Positions 11,350 through 23,149 of a stretch of DNA of 64,000 bases are shown in pieces (positions within the stretch are counted from its first letter, which is position 1; every line of letters starts with the position of its first letter). The stretch lies in contig JABCPU010000233.1 in NCBI GenBank assembly GCA_016800925.1, positions 43,445 to 107,444 on the forward strand, in the 5' to 3' direction. Below the pieces are notes generated by a model. That model had not been told where the DNA came from and did no database searches. It saw nothing but the letters and a program-made list of their open reading frames with translations. Made by a program: the position numbers and the translations under genes. The stretch is from Suillus spraguei. Lineage: Eukaryota; Basidiomycota; Agaricomycetes; Boletales; Suillaceae.

Positions 11350-13473
11350 TCACAAGTGTTTGAGTGAATTTGAGTGAGTACTAGTACCTGGCAGTAATGT
11401 CATGTCCCATTCACTGTGTTGACTACTAGCAGAAGAGCGATGGCATTTCAGAGGTGTACCAGAGCCCGAGTCCTCATACAACATGATACCACTTTTGCAA
11501 AGGGAGTGGCATACATAACCAATATCCATATCGGCATCTTCTAACTTTCTCTCGGCTTCTGTAGCCTCGAACTGATAGAGTACCCCAAGCACAGTGTTCT
11601 CCTTGAAAATGCTGTTACAAATGTACATCCCCTATATACTTTTCCCCTATGTCACATGATCCTTTCTTGACTTACACATCTCAACATGCTTGTACTATAC
11701 TTGCCTTCCCTATTAGGATACACATTTAACTTCTCATGTCTCTCCGGTCCGTGCGCACATATTGGCTTATTTAAGCATATTGTATTATCATTAGATACTT
11801 CACTTTAATCTTACTAGGTTTTACCTGAATCTCTGTTTGCTAAGGTCTCCAACCTTAGTCATCAGAATCGTCTCTAAGTCTAAGCACTCCTTAGCCTTAG
11901 TCTCTATTCTCAATACCTTTGAGATGTGTCTCTTAGGCCAAGTCTTGTTCCTTTGAACAATCAACGAACTTCCCAGTAAACTGTTAAGTGCCTTCGCACT
12001 GTTGCTGGAGACGCCATTCTAGTTCATAACAAATGCAGCCTGCAAGTTTCTTCTCTGAAAGACGAATGTCCCATTGTGCTCGCATCGTGTTCAAAACAAG
12101 TTGAGCTTTAAGTTCCTCATTACAACTGATATCATTGGAGTTGGTAGATTCCTACAGAAACATTAGTAATATTAACTAGAAAAATTCATATGAGAAATGG
12201 ACAAACGTACATCATCACTGTCTTCACAGGCCAACTCCATCGTCATCTGAGTCGAAACTTTTGCTGACTCTGTGGTCGCAGAAAATCTGGAAGTTGCGAT
12301 GCCCAGTGTCAAATCGCGCGACAACACAGGGAATCTGATTGTTCGCAAAGCACCAATAGCCCTGGGAGTTATGATTGTCCCAGAGAAGTTTTGTGAGATA
12401 TGGGCAAGGAGGGAGTATTGCAGATGATAGTAGAATTGATAGGACTGTTTGCAAATGGTCTAGCTGTGCTGGAGACCTCAGGACGACAGTGCTCAGGTTG
12501 AGGCAAAGTTGACTTCCCAACCAAGTTTGGTAGTGCATATACTGGTGAGTTTTCTGTAGTACTGGTAGTAGTACTTGATAGTTGGGTGTCCAAATGCAAT
12601 GTTGAAGACTGTGACAGGTTTGGAGGAATGTCCTTTTGCAAGTCACATTCAAATATTATGCTAGGATGGACACTGTTGATTGCCGATACTGGTACTGTGG
12701 GTTTTACATACTAAGGTTCAAACTTAGTTGTTTACTGACTGAGAGCGTGTGACCTTGGATACAAACTCTAGTAGTGACTCACTTCAAAATTGCAACATGC
12801 CATGCTAGTAGTTAGTAGTATAAAATGACCTTCGACAATGGTATATAGTATGTGGCTCGTACTGATACATCCTACATCAAAACAACAGAAAAGATTCAAG
12901 TACTACCCCATAAAAGTCCTCCTCTTGCAAGTCATGGATATACTAGTAGTAGTAGTCCTACAGAAGTAAATGTGCCGGACAACGAAGGAAAATGATTAAA
13001 TGACAGTGATAGTACCATCAGTGTGACTGAAACAGTGACAACACAAGTGCTAAAATACACATGATCATCAGAGACAATAAATTTGAATGTACAATAGATA
13101 CTACTCACCCATAGAGGCCCCTTCCCTTTCCTTTCTTGGGCCTAGACTTCTTCACCTTTGCCTTGGGAACCTTGTTGTCACTAACCTTCGCTTTCTTCAC
13201 TGTGCATTCAAGTTCAACATCAATTGATAATCCAGTGGAGGGCATGTGTGGCTCGTCAGATGAGGATAAAGTAGTGGGGTCAGATGAGGACCCAGCTGTT
13301 GGATTGGTAGATGAGAGCAAAGTGCCAGAAGTACTAGCGGTAGTGTTAGCCTGAGTGACTGCTTGATGCGATGACTTGCACTTGTCGTATTTGTGGTGGT
13401 GCCAATCCATGTAGCAGCAGTATGCTGTAAGATACACAGCAGTAGAGATCTGGTTCACAGCAGCCTCCCACAT
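11350..13473 (-). CDS. Uncharacterised multi-exon gene, 3' part
   Basis: Read on -, an exon at 13473-13108 begins MWEAAVNQISTAVYLTAYC, has a Ser/Thr-rich middle and ends in a Lys-rich tail (KAKVKKSRPKKGKG) at a clear GTGAGT donor. Further exons include VSAINSVHPS...DIPPNLSQSS (about 12700-12370), MTMELACEDSDD (to about 12212), ELKAQLVLNTMRAQWDIRL (to 12032) and, beyond the solo LTR, FKENTVLGVLYQFEATEAERK. The last join is exact when the LTR and one AATGC copy are ignored. I recognise no family. It may be the 3' half of the gene at 13.5-15.0 kb. It lies inside the 11.85-kb element on the transposase strand, so it is probably cargo. Confidence 0.45.
11613..12031 (+). mobile_element. Solo LTR, family C
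   Basis: The sequence starts TGTTACAAATG and ends CATAACA, and is flanked by the exact 5-bp direct repeat AATGC (11608-11612 and 12032-12036). It matches the solo LTR at 23150-23625 over most of its length, sharing the segments around CTATTTAAGC-like and CTAAGTCTAAGCACTCC. It interrupts an exon of the uncharacterised minus-strand gene. Confidence 0.88.
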
Positions 13474-13479
13474 GGGGTC

Positions 13480-14992
13480 TCACCTAGGACAAGACTTGCG
13501 TGCACTCCAGATTGAAGACTCTTCTAACCCAATCCCCTCCATCAATGATACAACATAGTCTTTGAACCTCTCAGCGGCCCCACTCAACATGCGTTCAATG
13601 TCATCCATCTTGATCTCAGGGTAGATGGTCTGTAGAATGTCAATTAATATTCAAGTGCTAGTAGGTACAAAAAATGAATGTACCCCTTCAGCGAACGTCT
13701 CTTGGTTCTTGCTGTTGAAGTCAAAATGAATGTCTGTGCCACGCTTGAACATAGTGTACCAGACCTCGCTCATGTCCATCCAGACATGTGAGTGAATGAT
13801 AACTGGCCTGTACTTTAGTGACTTCTTGATTCGACGAGGGATGAATTCTTTGTAGTCAACAGTGGGTCCTGCATGAAGGGTTTTACTTGCAAGGCTATCT
13901 TCCTTTGACTGATGCCATTTATCCCATTCTCGCAATGATATCATTAGTGTGTAATCAGTCTCCCTAGAGCTATTGGTTGTCATTCTCAGCTTCCAAATCA
14001 TACTATTATCATCTGACGACAGCCTGCATTCCTCTACCCATTTGTTGATGGGTAGAGGAATCTCTATTTCAGCATCCAACTCATCATCATCTGAGTCCGG
14101 CGGATGGACCGCAACTAACAGCTGCAAGTCTGGAATATTTGTGATGTCCTTGTTTTGCATGCAATGATTGAGATGGAGGGTGACATCAATGAGTTGTTTG
14201 TCATAAGGGATGCCATCGGTGAACTTAGCGATAGCCTTGAAGAGATGTGAGCCTGGTAGTTCGTGGATAGGGAGTGGGGTCATGATTTGAAGTTCTTGTG
14301 TATCTTTGAAGTAGTTGAATCTGTTAAGGATATCAGTAGTGTTATGACCTGTATGTACATCTAAGTCACTAATATTCACTTCGCTCTGATCCCAAAATCT
14401 AATTCCTCTGATATAAAAGCTAAAACTACAGCATACTCTGCAGGTGTGACGTTGGTGATTACCTTTGATGATGTTGTTAGTGAAATTGCCCAAGTCGCTA
14501 ATCAATTGAAAGAGGCCTAGAAATGTGTTGGGTTGAGGATTTTGAAGAGCCTCGAGAATGACTGCACAGTGCCCTAAAAGATGATGGTCAGGAAGAAGTC
14601 AGGTTGTAATAGATAAGCGATCTGAGAAATCCTAACCCAGGCTCAAGTCATCACGATTGTCTTTAAGGTCAAGTCTTGCTTTTAATACTGCCTTGAGATC
14701 TTCAAGCATGTGTTGGTCCAATAATCTGTCTTGTAGGGAAGTGTTGGAAAATTTTGCTGATTTTTGGACTTGTAGACATAGAGAGGAGGCAAACATAGAG
14801 TTGGAGGATGGCAGCCAGTTCAGGCCCAGTGAGGCTTTGGTAGATTCTATGTTCATGCCTGAGAGCTTGGAGTATATCTGGGGTAGTTTGGTGAAAGAAC
14901 CAGCAGGAGACATTGATGATAACAACAAGTGTCAGTCAGCTACTAGTAGGGCAAGTTGTGCCACCTCCACACTGCCCACTGTTGCAGTTTAG
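13480..14992 (-). CDS. Uncharacterised gene, 5' part, in a transposon
   Basis: Read on -, an upstream frame (about 14990-14632) contains SSMSPAGSFTKLPQIYSKL and a Leu/Lys-rich helix. The main frame (14505-13651, 284 codons) starts around LGNFTNNIIKGNHQRH. It contains an acidic stretch (PPDSDDDELDAEIEIP) and the run YRPVIIHSHVWMDMSEVW, then stops at 13651. A further open stretch (MDDIERMLSGAAERFKDYV) precedes the next start. I recognise no domain. I checked for a TET/JBP-like dioxygenase because of HFDF, but the second His and the Arg motif are not there. Stops at 13651 and near 13485 may be introns or decay. The position next to the transposase suggests transposon cargo. Confidence 0.45.
14029..14060. 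repeat. Perfect 13-bp inverted repeat with 6-nt loop
   Basis: TTCCTCTACCCAT (14029-14041) pairs perfectly with ATGGGTAGAGGAA (14048-14060) across the loop TTGTTG. It lies in the minus-strand open frame, at the codons for EIPLPINKWVEE. It may be chance, a replication-slippage product or an RNA hairpin. Confidence 0.6.
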
Positions 14993-15222
14993 TCAGCCAA
15001 AACCACGTGCCATATCTATCATAAAGTAGTAATAGGTAGCACTGTACAGCACTACCTTGTGTCATACATCACTGGATAATAGCAATGTACATGTATGGAG
15101 CTCTTTAACATCTGAGTCTAGCACGCAATTTAAAGCTAGTCCCTACTATTCAAGTTATATTTGTTGTGATACTGGTAATCAGGAGTGCAACAGGAAGAAA
15201 ACCAATACTACTAGTACTACTA

Positions 15223-18200
15223 CTATGAGTTTGATATTGTGTAATAAAACTCTTTATCAATGTATTTGTTCAAGAAGAAAACACAAGCAGAGTGAGCACT
15301 ATTTTGCACTGTTAGATGGACATCAGCAACATGACCAAACCAGGGGACAATATGGGCAAAAGAATGAAGTTGATCCAGTAGGAGGATGTCACCAAAAGGG
15401 ACCCCTGCTGATTGCATTCACATTTTAAAACATGCATTTGCATAGTGTATTCCAATACACTTCCGCGTTGCTGAGTTACGACATCCAGGCATTGGACGTA
15501 AGTGAGAAAATGCCCAGCCCAAGGAACAGTCTTTCCTCGTGGAGGAACCTGTTGCATAATAAGGTGCACCTCAACAACAGCATGGCCTGCAAGTTGTTCA
15601 GACATCAGGTAGTATACTGATAGTATACAAACTGACAATGAGAAATGTACCTTTAAGTCCAGTAACTGGCCATTGTTCACCTTCAGTGTCATTGACAGCA
15701 AATATAGCAGCATCATAGTGACCATACTTTTTAGTTGTGCTCAGAGGAGATGCATTGATAGTGAGAGCAGGAGGAGTAGCTGATTGGTTGTAGTATGATG
15801 CCTGCTGCACCCATACTTTGAACCAGACCATAAGATCTCTAAATGGTAGAGATGCATCGGGTGCTGCACAGCAACGCTCCTCCAGCTTGTGGAAGCTCTG
15901 AGATGTGCCATGACCGTGACCTTCCCATTGAACGTAGTCAACAAGTGCTCCCTGTGAGTCAGGCAAAGGAAAATTTTTGGCGACAACATCATCTGGTATG
16001 CGCCATAAGAAAGGATCGAAGTTAAGGTGAATTGCTGTGCTACCAACAACAAATGTCCAGAGAGGTCTTGTCGCTTTTATGTTTGAAGAGACTTGTTCTG
16101 CCTTCTTGAAGAAGTTTGTAACAGGATGTTTCAACCCCCAGAGATGATTGTTAACTGCAGCCTGTGCATCTACCTCAACAACATCCGCGCCTTCATCATC
16201 TGACCCCAAACCATTGTCCATCACTGGAGAACCAGCAGCTTGGGCATGAGACTGAGACAGTAGAGCAATGAGTGATGTCGTAGTCTGAAAACTTCAACAC
16301 TTTTCAATGTGATCGAGGAACCAGCATATCTGAGCATCAACATTGTTGTTGTTGGTGGAGTCAGTGGGATCCTTGATCAGGGTGATGTGAGCATGCTTGG
16401 TGGTATCAGCAGACCACTGCAAGAGGGATCTGACTTGACAAATTCTGGGTACGACACTCTGCATTAACTCCAGTTTAGGAATATGCCTGTTGTCGAGAAC
16501 ATTATTTTTGCTCTTGGCGCCTACACATGCCCCACATGCAATGATGTCTTGCTTGTGGTCATGAAATTCCTAGAGAGCATTGAGAATCTTTTGACAATGT
16601 ACTTCATCAATCACTGTTGCTTGTGATAAGTACCGAAAATCCATGAGCGCGCAAACAGCCATGACAATGCCAGGGGGAGCTGCATCAGCAATGAGGGCAA
16701 CAATATAATGCTGCAGATCCCGCTGTGCTCTTCCAGTGACTTGCTTAAGGTTGGAAATACCATCCTTAAAGTGCTGGAACATCGTGAGCGGTTGTAAAAC
16801 AGAGAAGCAAAAGTCCAATTTCTCTGCACCAACAGCTTTGAGACACCATTGAACGTCATGGTCATAGAATGCACAATGCCAGTGGTGCAGAGTCTTGGGA
16901 GTTAGAAAGCAAGATGGATCTGTGAGTGGCCAGTCGCACCAGAATGGACAGGCAAAGCCACTGAGGCAGAAGGGGGCACATGCAGTGAAGTAAGCTTCGA
17001 CATTTTTGGGATCACATTGAATGCTAGCAAGCTGGTTGAGTGTCGTAATAGCAGTTCATGGGGTGTGTTGAAAGGCATCTCCAAAATTTTCATACATAGC
17101 CATAGTTACTGGTGAGGTTTTCCCCCAACACATGTAAGCATGCACACCTCAGGCATATCAACTATATATGAAGCCAAGGGCATAAAACAATGCCTGAGGT
17201 TTCCGACCGGGTCTGACATCATTTGCCCGATGCACGCAGCTTGCTTGAGCAGCTCAAGAATGATGTCCAGACATTGGTGGACCGAGCAGGCTTTCAGGAC
17301 ACTCTGCAACGCTTCACCAGATGCAAAAACTCAGTGATTGGAAGCAGTGCGGTGAGAAGGAAAGCATGGGAGGATGCTTTGTTTCAAGTCACCATCTTGA
17401 TATTGGCAAGGCTAATAAGAAGCGGATGAGCAACACGCCCACCAGTCATATTTGTGATGTGGTTTTGTCAGAGGAAAGTATGACACCCAGCAATGTCGCG
17501 CCCTCCGGAAGTTGTGACTATGACTGAGGATGAGAGATGCAACTTAAATTGATAAGGTACATACCTGCATCAACCATGCCGCATCCCCAGTCATCCATTC
17601 ACTGTGCATTCATACTGTACTTCCATTGTGTTATATACACATGTAGGTGTGAGATCAATTTCCTTGGAAAAATGTGGTTGGCTAAGAAGTGACTCAATGC
17701 ATTCCAGTGGATCACACCAGTAAAGATAGACTGGTTGTTTTGTTGCATGAGTCGTCGAAATGACGTGGTATTGCCACTTCAGAACAGAAGGCAGAAGCTC
17801 TGCACAACCACATAGTTCCTTCGCTGTGAAAAAGGAGAGAGGCAATGATTTGATCTGCCTAGAGATAAGAACTTGTAACAGAAAAACATTCACTGACTCG
17901 AGACATACCAGTTCCAGCCCTAGAAATTGATCTATGGCTGCCATACTTAGGGATGAGCACAAGAGAAACTTTCCAAGCTCCCAGTCCTGAAGGGATGCAA
18001 ATGGATAGTATAGATTGTCCTTGCGATGATGGGAATATGGATCCATGTGAAATCTATCCTGAAAGGTCTGACTGCCCCGATATACCTTTGCAGCACCTTC
18101 AAAGTGCTCAACATAAGGCTTCTCCAATACTTGATTACTGCAGGACTCTTCAATAGACCCTGGAAAGTCATCCTCCAAGTTCACCGGCGCAATACCATCA

Positions 18201-18475
18201 TAGTAGATGTTCGAATGATCCTGCCCTTCCACCTCAAAGTCCATCGGGAAATTATCGTGAACAGGGCTTGGTGTTCTGGTGGTAGCAGTACTAGTAGTAG
18301 TCATGTGCTGGCCTGACTGGAGTAAAATTTGTGATGCATTCTGGAGTTCATTGATCTGTTGTAGACAGGATGTGAGAGGTTGACTGAGGTGTCGCGTAAC
18401 AGCCAGGGCACTTGGAAATGATTTCAAGCAATTAGGACAGTTTGCCAGCATTTTGGTTAGTAGACAAAAGCACAT
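15223..18475 (-). pseudogene. Plavaka-type transposase
   Basis: The product begins with a C2H2-type finger (CPNCLKSFPSALAVTRH). It continues with the family signature NLYYPFASLQDWELGKF, then ELLPSVLKWQYHVIST, YWCDPLECIESLLS and TMEVQYECTVNG. Beyond it are an Ile/Cys-rich core (about 17.3-16.6 kb; LRHCFMPLASYIVDMPE) and a C-terminal part (16224-15600; NNHLWGLKHPVTNFFK). The end is VFFLNKYIDKEFYYTIS at 15223. This order is that of Plavaka transposases, which cut and paste DNA in basidiomycetes. An intron (GTATGT...CTAG, near 17910-17865) restores the family reading. A TAG at 16570-16572 and a TGA at 16294-16296 interrupt the frame with no plausible intron, so this copy is probably inactive. It is divergent from the DUF6532-like gene. 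Confidence 0.82.
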
Positions 18476-20469
18476 GCACGGTGCACAGATGACCCGAACC
18501 CACTGGCAAGACTAACAGCACTAGTACTACATAGTAGTAAATTGATTTGATTGAGTCAGATTGACATGAAAGTCCCAGGGACCAGCACTGTGCAGTATTA
18601 CATTGCAAGGTGCAAGACTGCCTTTTACGGCCCGTCGGTTACTACTACTAGTATGTACTGTACCCACTAGTCTACGGCATTCAGCCTGGATCTTCTGACC
18701 TGCTTCAAACATGCAGTTTCTGGTGAGTCAACTGTTGAACATCCAGTTGTTTACTTTAAGTCCTCTCTCTGTCGGTGTGTACTCCCATGGGCCGACAGAA
18801 AAAGACAACTCAGGTACCAGTTGGCAATGTCAAACCTCCCCATCATTCAGGGCAAGCTAATACTGGGGCTGGAGGAGCAATTTCTCACTTAAGGAGGGTT
18901 GTAAATGCCATCAAGAGTCCAGTCAAAGCACTCAAGCCAAATGCACCAAATGTCGTTGTTCCTCCTGATGAGATCGAAAATGCAATGGCTCCATCTAACT
19001 TGAAGAAGAAGAAAGGCACTCGTCAGAGAAAGCCTGCAGTCACTCCAGTAGTAGTAAGTGATTCATTTCTGATATAATGACATCACTACTAGTATACTAC
19101 TAGTAGTTATTGACATTTGAGTTTAAGCAGGAGACCTCATGCCCAACTGCTGCAGGTCCCACACCTGTTCTGCATGTTGCAAATCACGGAAGGTTCGGTT
19201 TGCAAGATTATCCACTTTCCTCGGCATATGTCAGCACAAAGCCATTGCAAACTGATCACACAACTCATGGATCACACAATCCTCTTCAGCCTGGCTCAAC
19301 AAGTCATGTCCAGCTTCCTGCTCGTCCTGTCCAGCCTCCCACTCATCCTGTCCAGCCTCCTGCTCATCCTCTCAAGCTACTATCAAGCCCTCTGCTTGTC
19401 CTGTGGAGTCTCATGCTCTTCCTGTGGAGTCCCGTGCTTGTCCTGTCCAGCACACAGGCGCCCTTGCTTGTTTTCGTCATTCTCGCTCAAGTTCATTTAC
19501 TTCCGACCTCAACTTTCATACTAGTGGCCAACAGGAGCCATCAACAATACAGCGACCCCTTCCGGGTAGTTCTGCTTCATCTCTCCGCCAAAATGTCTTT
19601 GCGGATGTAAGTGATGATGAAAACGAATGGACTCAGATGGATGGAAGATTTCGACATGAAGAATCAGGATACTGACCTTGAGGAGAGTCTGGACGTTAAC
19701 TTCAAGGATGATAATGGCAAGGAGATTCAGGACGCTGACTTCAGGGAAGACAACAGTGAGGAAGATGCTAATATTGACTTGGAGGAAGATGAAATCAACA
19801 CTGCCATTGCCGGTGAAGAGCATGAGGATGGGCATGACCTGGGAGATGGGGACTTATATGGAACAGTGACAGACCCTATAGACAATAGTAACCCAGAGGA
19901 TCATATCTACCACCTGGGACAGGCAGAAAAACATGTCAACAACAGGGCACAAAAGCAAGCTGGCCGCCCACAGGCCAACAGCAAGCAAGCACCCTCACGC
20001 GCCAAAGAAGTGGTAAGCACTTATTGGCTCATAGTATAGTCTGTGCTGATTATGATATTTCAGCCTAACATCAACTACGATCTGCTCCAGCATCACTATT
20101 CAAAGAACTGTTGGCCACGTTCCCCATCACCTTCATATCTTACTGGTGTCCATGGGCAGCAAAGTAATCCGCACCCAAAGCCTAAGCGCCCTCGCAAAAA
20201 TGACCTGTCACCAGCTAATGATGGTTCAGACTGTAATAATGACAATGAATTCGAGTGCGACTCTGTTATTCAGAGCTGTGCCACCAAGGAAAATAAGAAT
20301 GCAAAGGGTACCGCCAACCCAACCACACTCAGATTCTTCCCTCCTCTTTGGATCAGACTACTTGACTTTGCAAAGGCCAATTTGAGACAGCACCTCGCCA
20401 TTGTAGTCCCTTTCCCCCAACATGAATTAGCCATTGATGAAGGTGGAGTATGCGGGGAAATGATTGTGG

Positions 20470-21409
20470 TGTAACGAACATATTGGCGCTGGGCTTAAAA
20501 CCCCACCTTTTGACACTTGTCTCACGTCTACAGGAGTTACCACTTGTCCAAGGCCATCTTACCCCTTTAGCATTTACCGGTGGCATCCCACGCCTACTGC
20601 ACACCATACCGACTACCGCACCTCATTCCACGTACCGATGTCCTCCCATGTCCTTGCCGCATCTGCATAGCTCCATTTGGTGCGTCGTTTGTTTTCTGTT
20701 CATTATCACTGATTCCACAGCAAGCCTTATTACATGTTGCCTTGTGCCGCAGCACCTCACGCTATGTCTACTTACGGCGGTTACTACACTCCAGCGCTAC
20801 TGATCTCACTTAGAGTATTCCAAGTACATATGATTTAGGATATAAGCACTGCGTACCCCGCATGATACAAGTACCTGATTTTACACCATTGCACATACTA
20901 TAGGTCAGGATTATTGTCTAGCTCTGGATCTACCCAGTAGTGGACATAGTCTTTAAAGTTTCCTTATCACTCGTTAATCTATCACGCCCATTCTCCATTA
21001 CCGCTGGACTTTTGACTGTTATTTTGACTGAACTTCTCACACACCGCTACTTTACCGCTGAAAGTACTGCGGACTTCTTTACTGTTTCTTTGCACCGCTC
21101 GCCACCTTACCACTACCACAGATACCATCGCTCGACGCAACTGTTACTGATCATACCTCGACCACAGTAGCACCGCTACACACGACGCTAGTTCTGGTGG
21201 TATTATCGCTGACCACAGCAACTTACCGCTGACCTCGACGCTTGTTTCACACATAAGTTAGACTCGAACTTGACTATACTAATAGGCATCCCCCTTTAGG
21301 GTCAAATGCTCTTGTTCTCACAAGTGAAGCAGACTAGACGGAGCGCAAGACTCACATATTAGTTTAGGCAGTGGTTTATCTACAGCCCAGCCCAGGTTGT
21401 ATCTTTACA
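20470..21409 (+). mobile_element. Solo family B LTR inside the DUF6532-like gene
   Basis: It starts TGTAACGAACATATTGG and ends ATCTTTACA, matching the 1.8-kb copy at 2037-3839 (-) at both ends and along most of its length. About 860 bp of the interior is missing. It splits the DUF6532 domain between GGVCGEMIV and IVYWQEQKHQ. No matching flanking duplication was found. Confidence 0.75.
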
Positions 21410-21786
21410 GCAGAAGCTATCGTTTATTGGCAAGAACAGAAGCATCAACTTGAGAAAGGTCTGTCTATCTCGCTGTATCAACTACTCATAGCCCACTGAC
21501 ATATGTATCAAGGCTACTACCCGAAATTCAAAGCAGAGATGGCTATTGTGGTACGTACTGCTAACTTCAATGCTTTACAACATCTTATATTAGTATGTTG
21601 ATGCAGATTTTCAATGATGCTGCAACTTTTCGAAGCAAAATAAAACAAGTTGCTCTCGCCATGGTTCCCTTGGAGTATGAACTTGTCTCACAAGGAGGTA
21701 CCATTGCAGCCATCAAAGTCAAGGCATCCAGTCTCATTTGCCATTCGTTGTTTTTACGTGGGGTAGTCGATGCTCATGTGCGCTCT

Positions 21787-21810
21787 TCATCATCATCATC
21801 ATCATCATCA
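21787..21810 (+). repeat. (TCA)n microsatellite
   Basis: About eight TCA units lie within the decayed part of the DUF6532-like gene, where they would encode a run of serines. Confidence 0.9.
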
Positions 21811-22661
21811 ACAGTATTCTACACTAACAAAATGACAGGGTCATTCATCTAACTTCGCACATAATGTGCTCTGGTCTGTTTGCCTTTGAGTGTCTTATGA
21901 TAGCAGCTCAAAATCATTGCGTCAATTCCCTGCCTTCCGAAAGACTATTCTGGACAATGCTGTCATTCTTGTTGCAACAATCATGAATATTTACATGTTG
22001 CTACTAGTATGTTCACTGATTTATTTATTTATTTAAGGTTCGAAACATTCTCAACATTTATGCCAGGCATGGCCAAGCAAACACCAAGCAAATGAACATT
22101 GTAGATTCAGAGGTCATCTACAAAAAGATCGCCAGCCTGTTCCAACATGCTAAGGATGATGAGTATCATGGTCCGAAGCTGCACAAGATGCTTCAGTCTT
22201 GGACACAGACTGGCATGTGAGTCTCGTCCAATTTGTATTCCTAGTACCAATGTTGACCATCAAGATAGGAATGAGGTCGCTATGAGTGACGAAGATGAAG
22301 ATGACGGTTCTGAATGGGAGGTTAATCTTAATTAGCATTACAATCTAGTCAGCCCTGCATATCACTTTACTTCACAGTAGTACCATTTCTTGCAGCAATA
22401 TAATTACAATGTTTCATGTTACTAGTACAGTCCAAGTCTGATTGTCTACACTAAGACATCATGAGAGCTAGAATATTTGATCACACACATTGCTATATAG
22501 TACTGTACAGCAAGAACCACCAACATCATGTGGATCTGCTGTCCAGCGCTACCTAGCGCTACCCGCCCTGTACCATATTGGGCAACCGACGCACAGCATG
22601 ACAAATCCGAAGTGCACTATGTAGTATTGTGGCTTGGCTGTGCATATGTGGACTTCCCTGT

Positions 22662-22722
22662 GAACCCTGAGTGGCTGTACCACACTGTACCGCACTTTGT
22701 GGTGCCATACAGCCACTCAGGG
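22662..22722. repeat. Foldback at the right end of the 11.85-kb element
   Basis: AACCCTGAGTGGCTGTAC is followed about 25 nt later by its near-exact reverse complement (17 of 18) at 22705-22722. The inner arm overlaps the terminal inverted repeat, so the right end of the element could extrude a hairpin. Confidence 0.7.
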
Positions 22723-23149
22723 TTTTGCTGATGAGTGCACCTGAATTCTCTGATATTTCCTTCAGTATTGATTGCATTGTCTCATGGAAGGTATACAAAT
22801 CTGTTGTAGAATGGAGCCAAAGATACAGCAAGCAAAACTCTCTTGAAATATCAATATCTGATGAGGTCCATGTAAGGCTACTGACAGCACAAATATCTTT
22901 GAAAGGTGAATGTACTTCCACATTGTTGTGTGAGAGTGCTGGAAGCGTTCTGCAACATGATGGCTCAATAACCCTGTCATGCAGGTGCAGAGAAATATGG
23001 CAAGCTGTTCATCAAGGGTTATATATTTTGAATTACATAGTCCACAAGTCCAAAGTTCTTGTACAAGTGCATGGAATACATCCTTTCTCATCCCGAGCTC
23101 ATTTTTGATCTGGTTGGGATGTCCATTCACAAGCTCTTGCATCCATGCA

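Larger units (their letters stand above)
18787..22335 (+). pseudogene. DUF6532-like protein, split by a solo LTR
   Basis: The first exon starts at ATG 18787 (MGRQKKTTQVPVGNVK) with a basic, Pro-rich N-terminus. A Pro-rich repeat region (HPVQPPAHP words, about 19300-19450) and an acidic Asp/Glu region (19611-19900) follow. Then comes the conserved domain: LRFFPPLWIRLLDFAKANL and ELAIDEGGVCGE up to 20469, resuming at 21412 with VYWQEQKHQLEK, GYYPKFKAEMAIV, and IFNDAATFRSKIKQVALAM. The late domain word YHGPKLHKMLQSW ends near 22217, perhaps followed by an acidic tail to 22335. The order matches DUF6532, a domain of unknown function common in mushroom genomes. The part at 21840-22030 has lost its frame. 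It begins 312 bp from the Plavaka-type gene in opposite orientation, suggesting a shared promoter region. Confidence 0.65.
10878..22730. mobile_element. 11.85-kb Plavaka-type (CACTA-like) transposon with cargo genes
   Basis: The left end reads CAGCAAAACCCT (10878-10889) and the right end reads its exact reverse complement (22719-22730). Both ends are flanked by AT (10876-10877 and 22731-22732), which fits a 2-bp target duplication. Inside the left end TTACAG occurs at 10915, 10925, 10935 and 10945. Inside the right end CTGTAC occurs at 22675 and 22685 and again further in. Such subterminal repeats are usual binding sites for CACTA-class transposases. Between the ends are the Plavaka-type transposase, a divergent DUF6532-like gene and uncharacterised genes on -. 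Taking the segment and one AT out joins the Harbinger frame through GAL and MLGAIDGTH. Two solo LTRs have since landed inside it. Confidence 0.8.

Noticed and set aside
13651..14505. Possible TET/JBP dioxygenase, a known companion of basidiomycete transposons.
   Set aside because: Only one His-x-Asp-like word (HFD) is present; the distal His and the 2-oxoglutarate Arg motif are missing.
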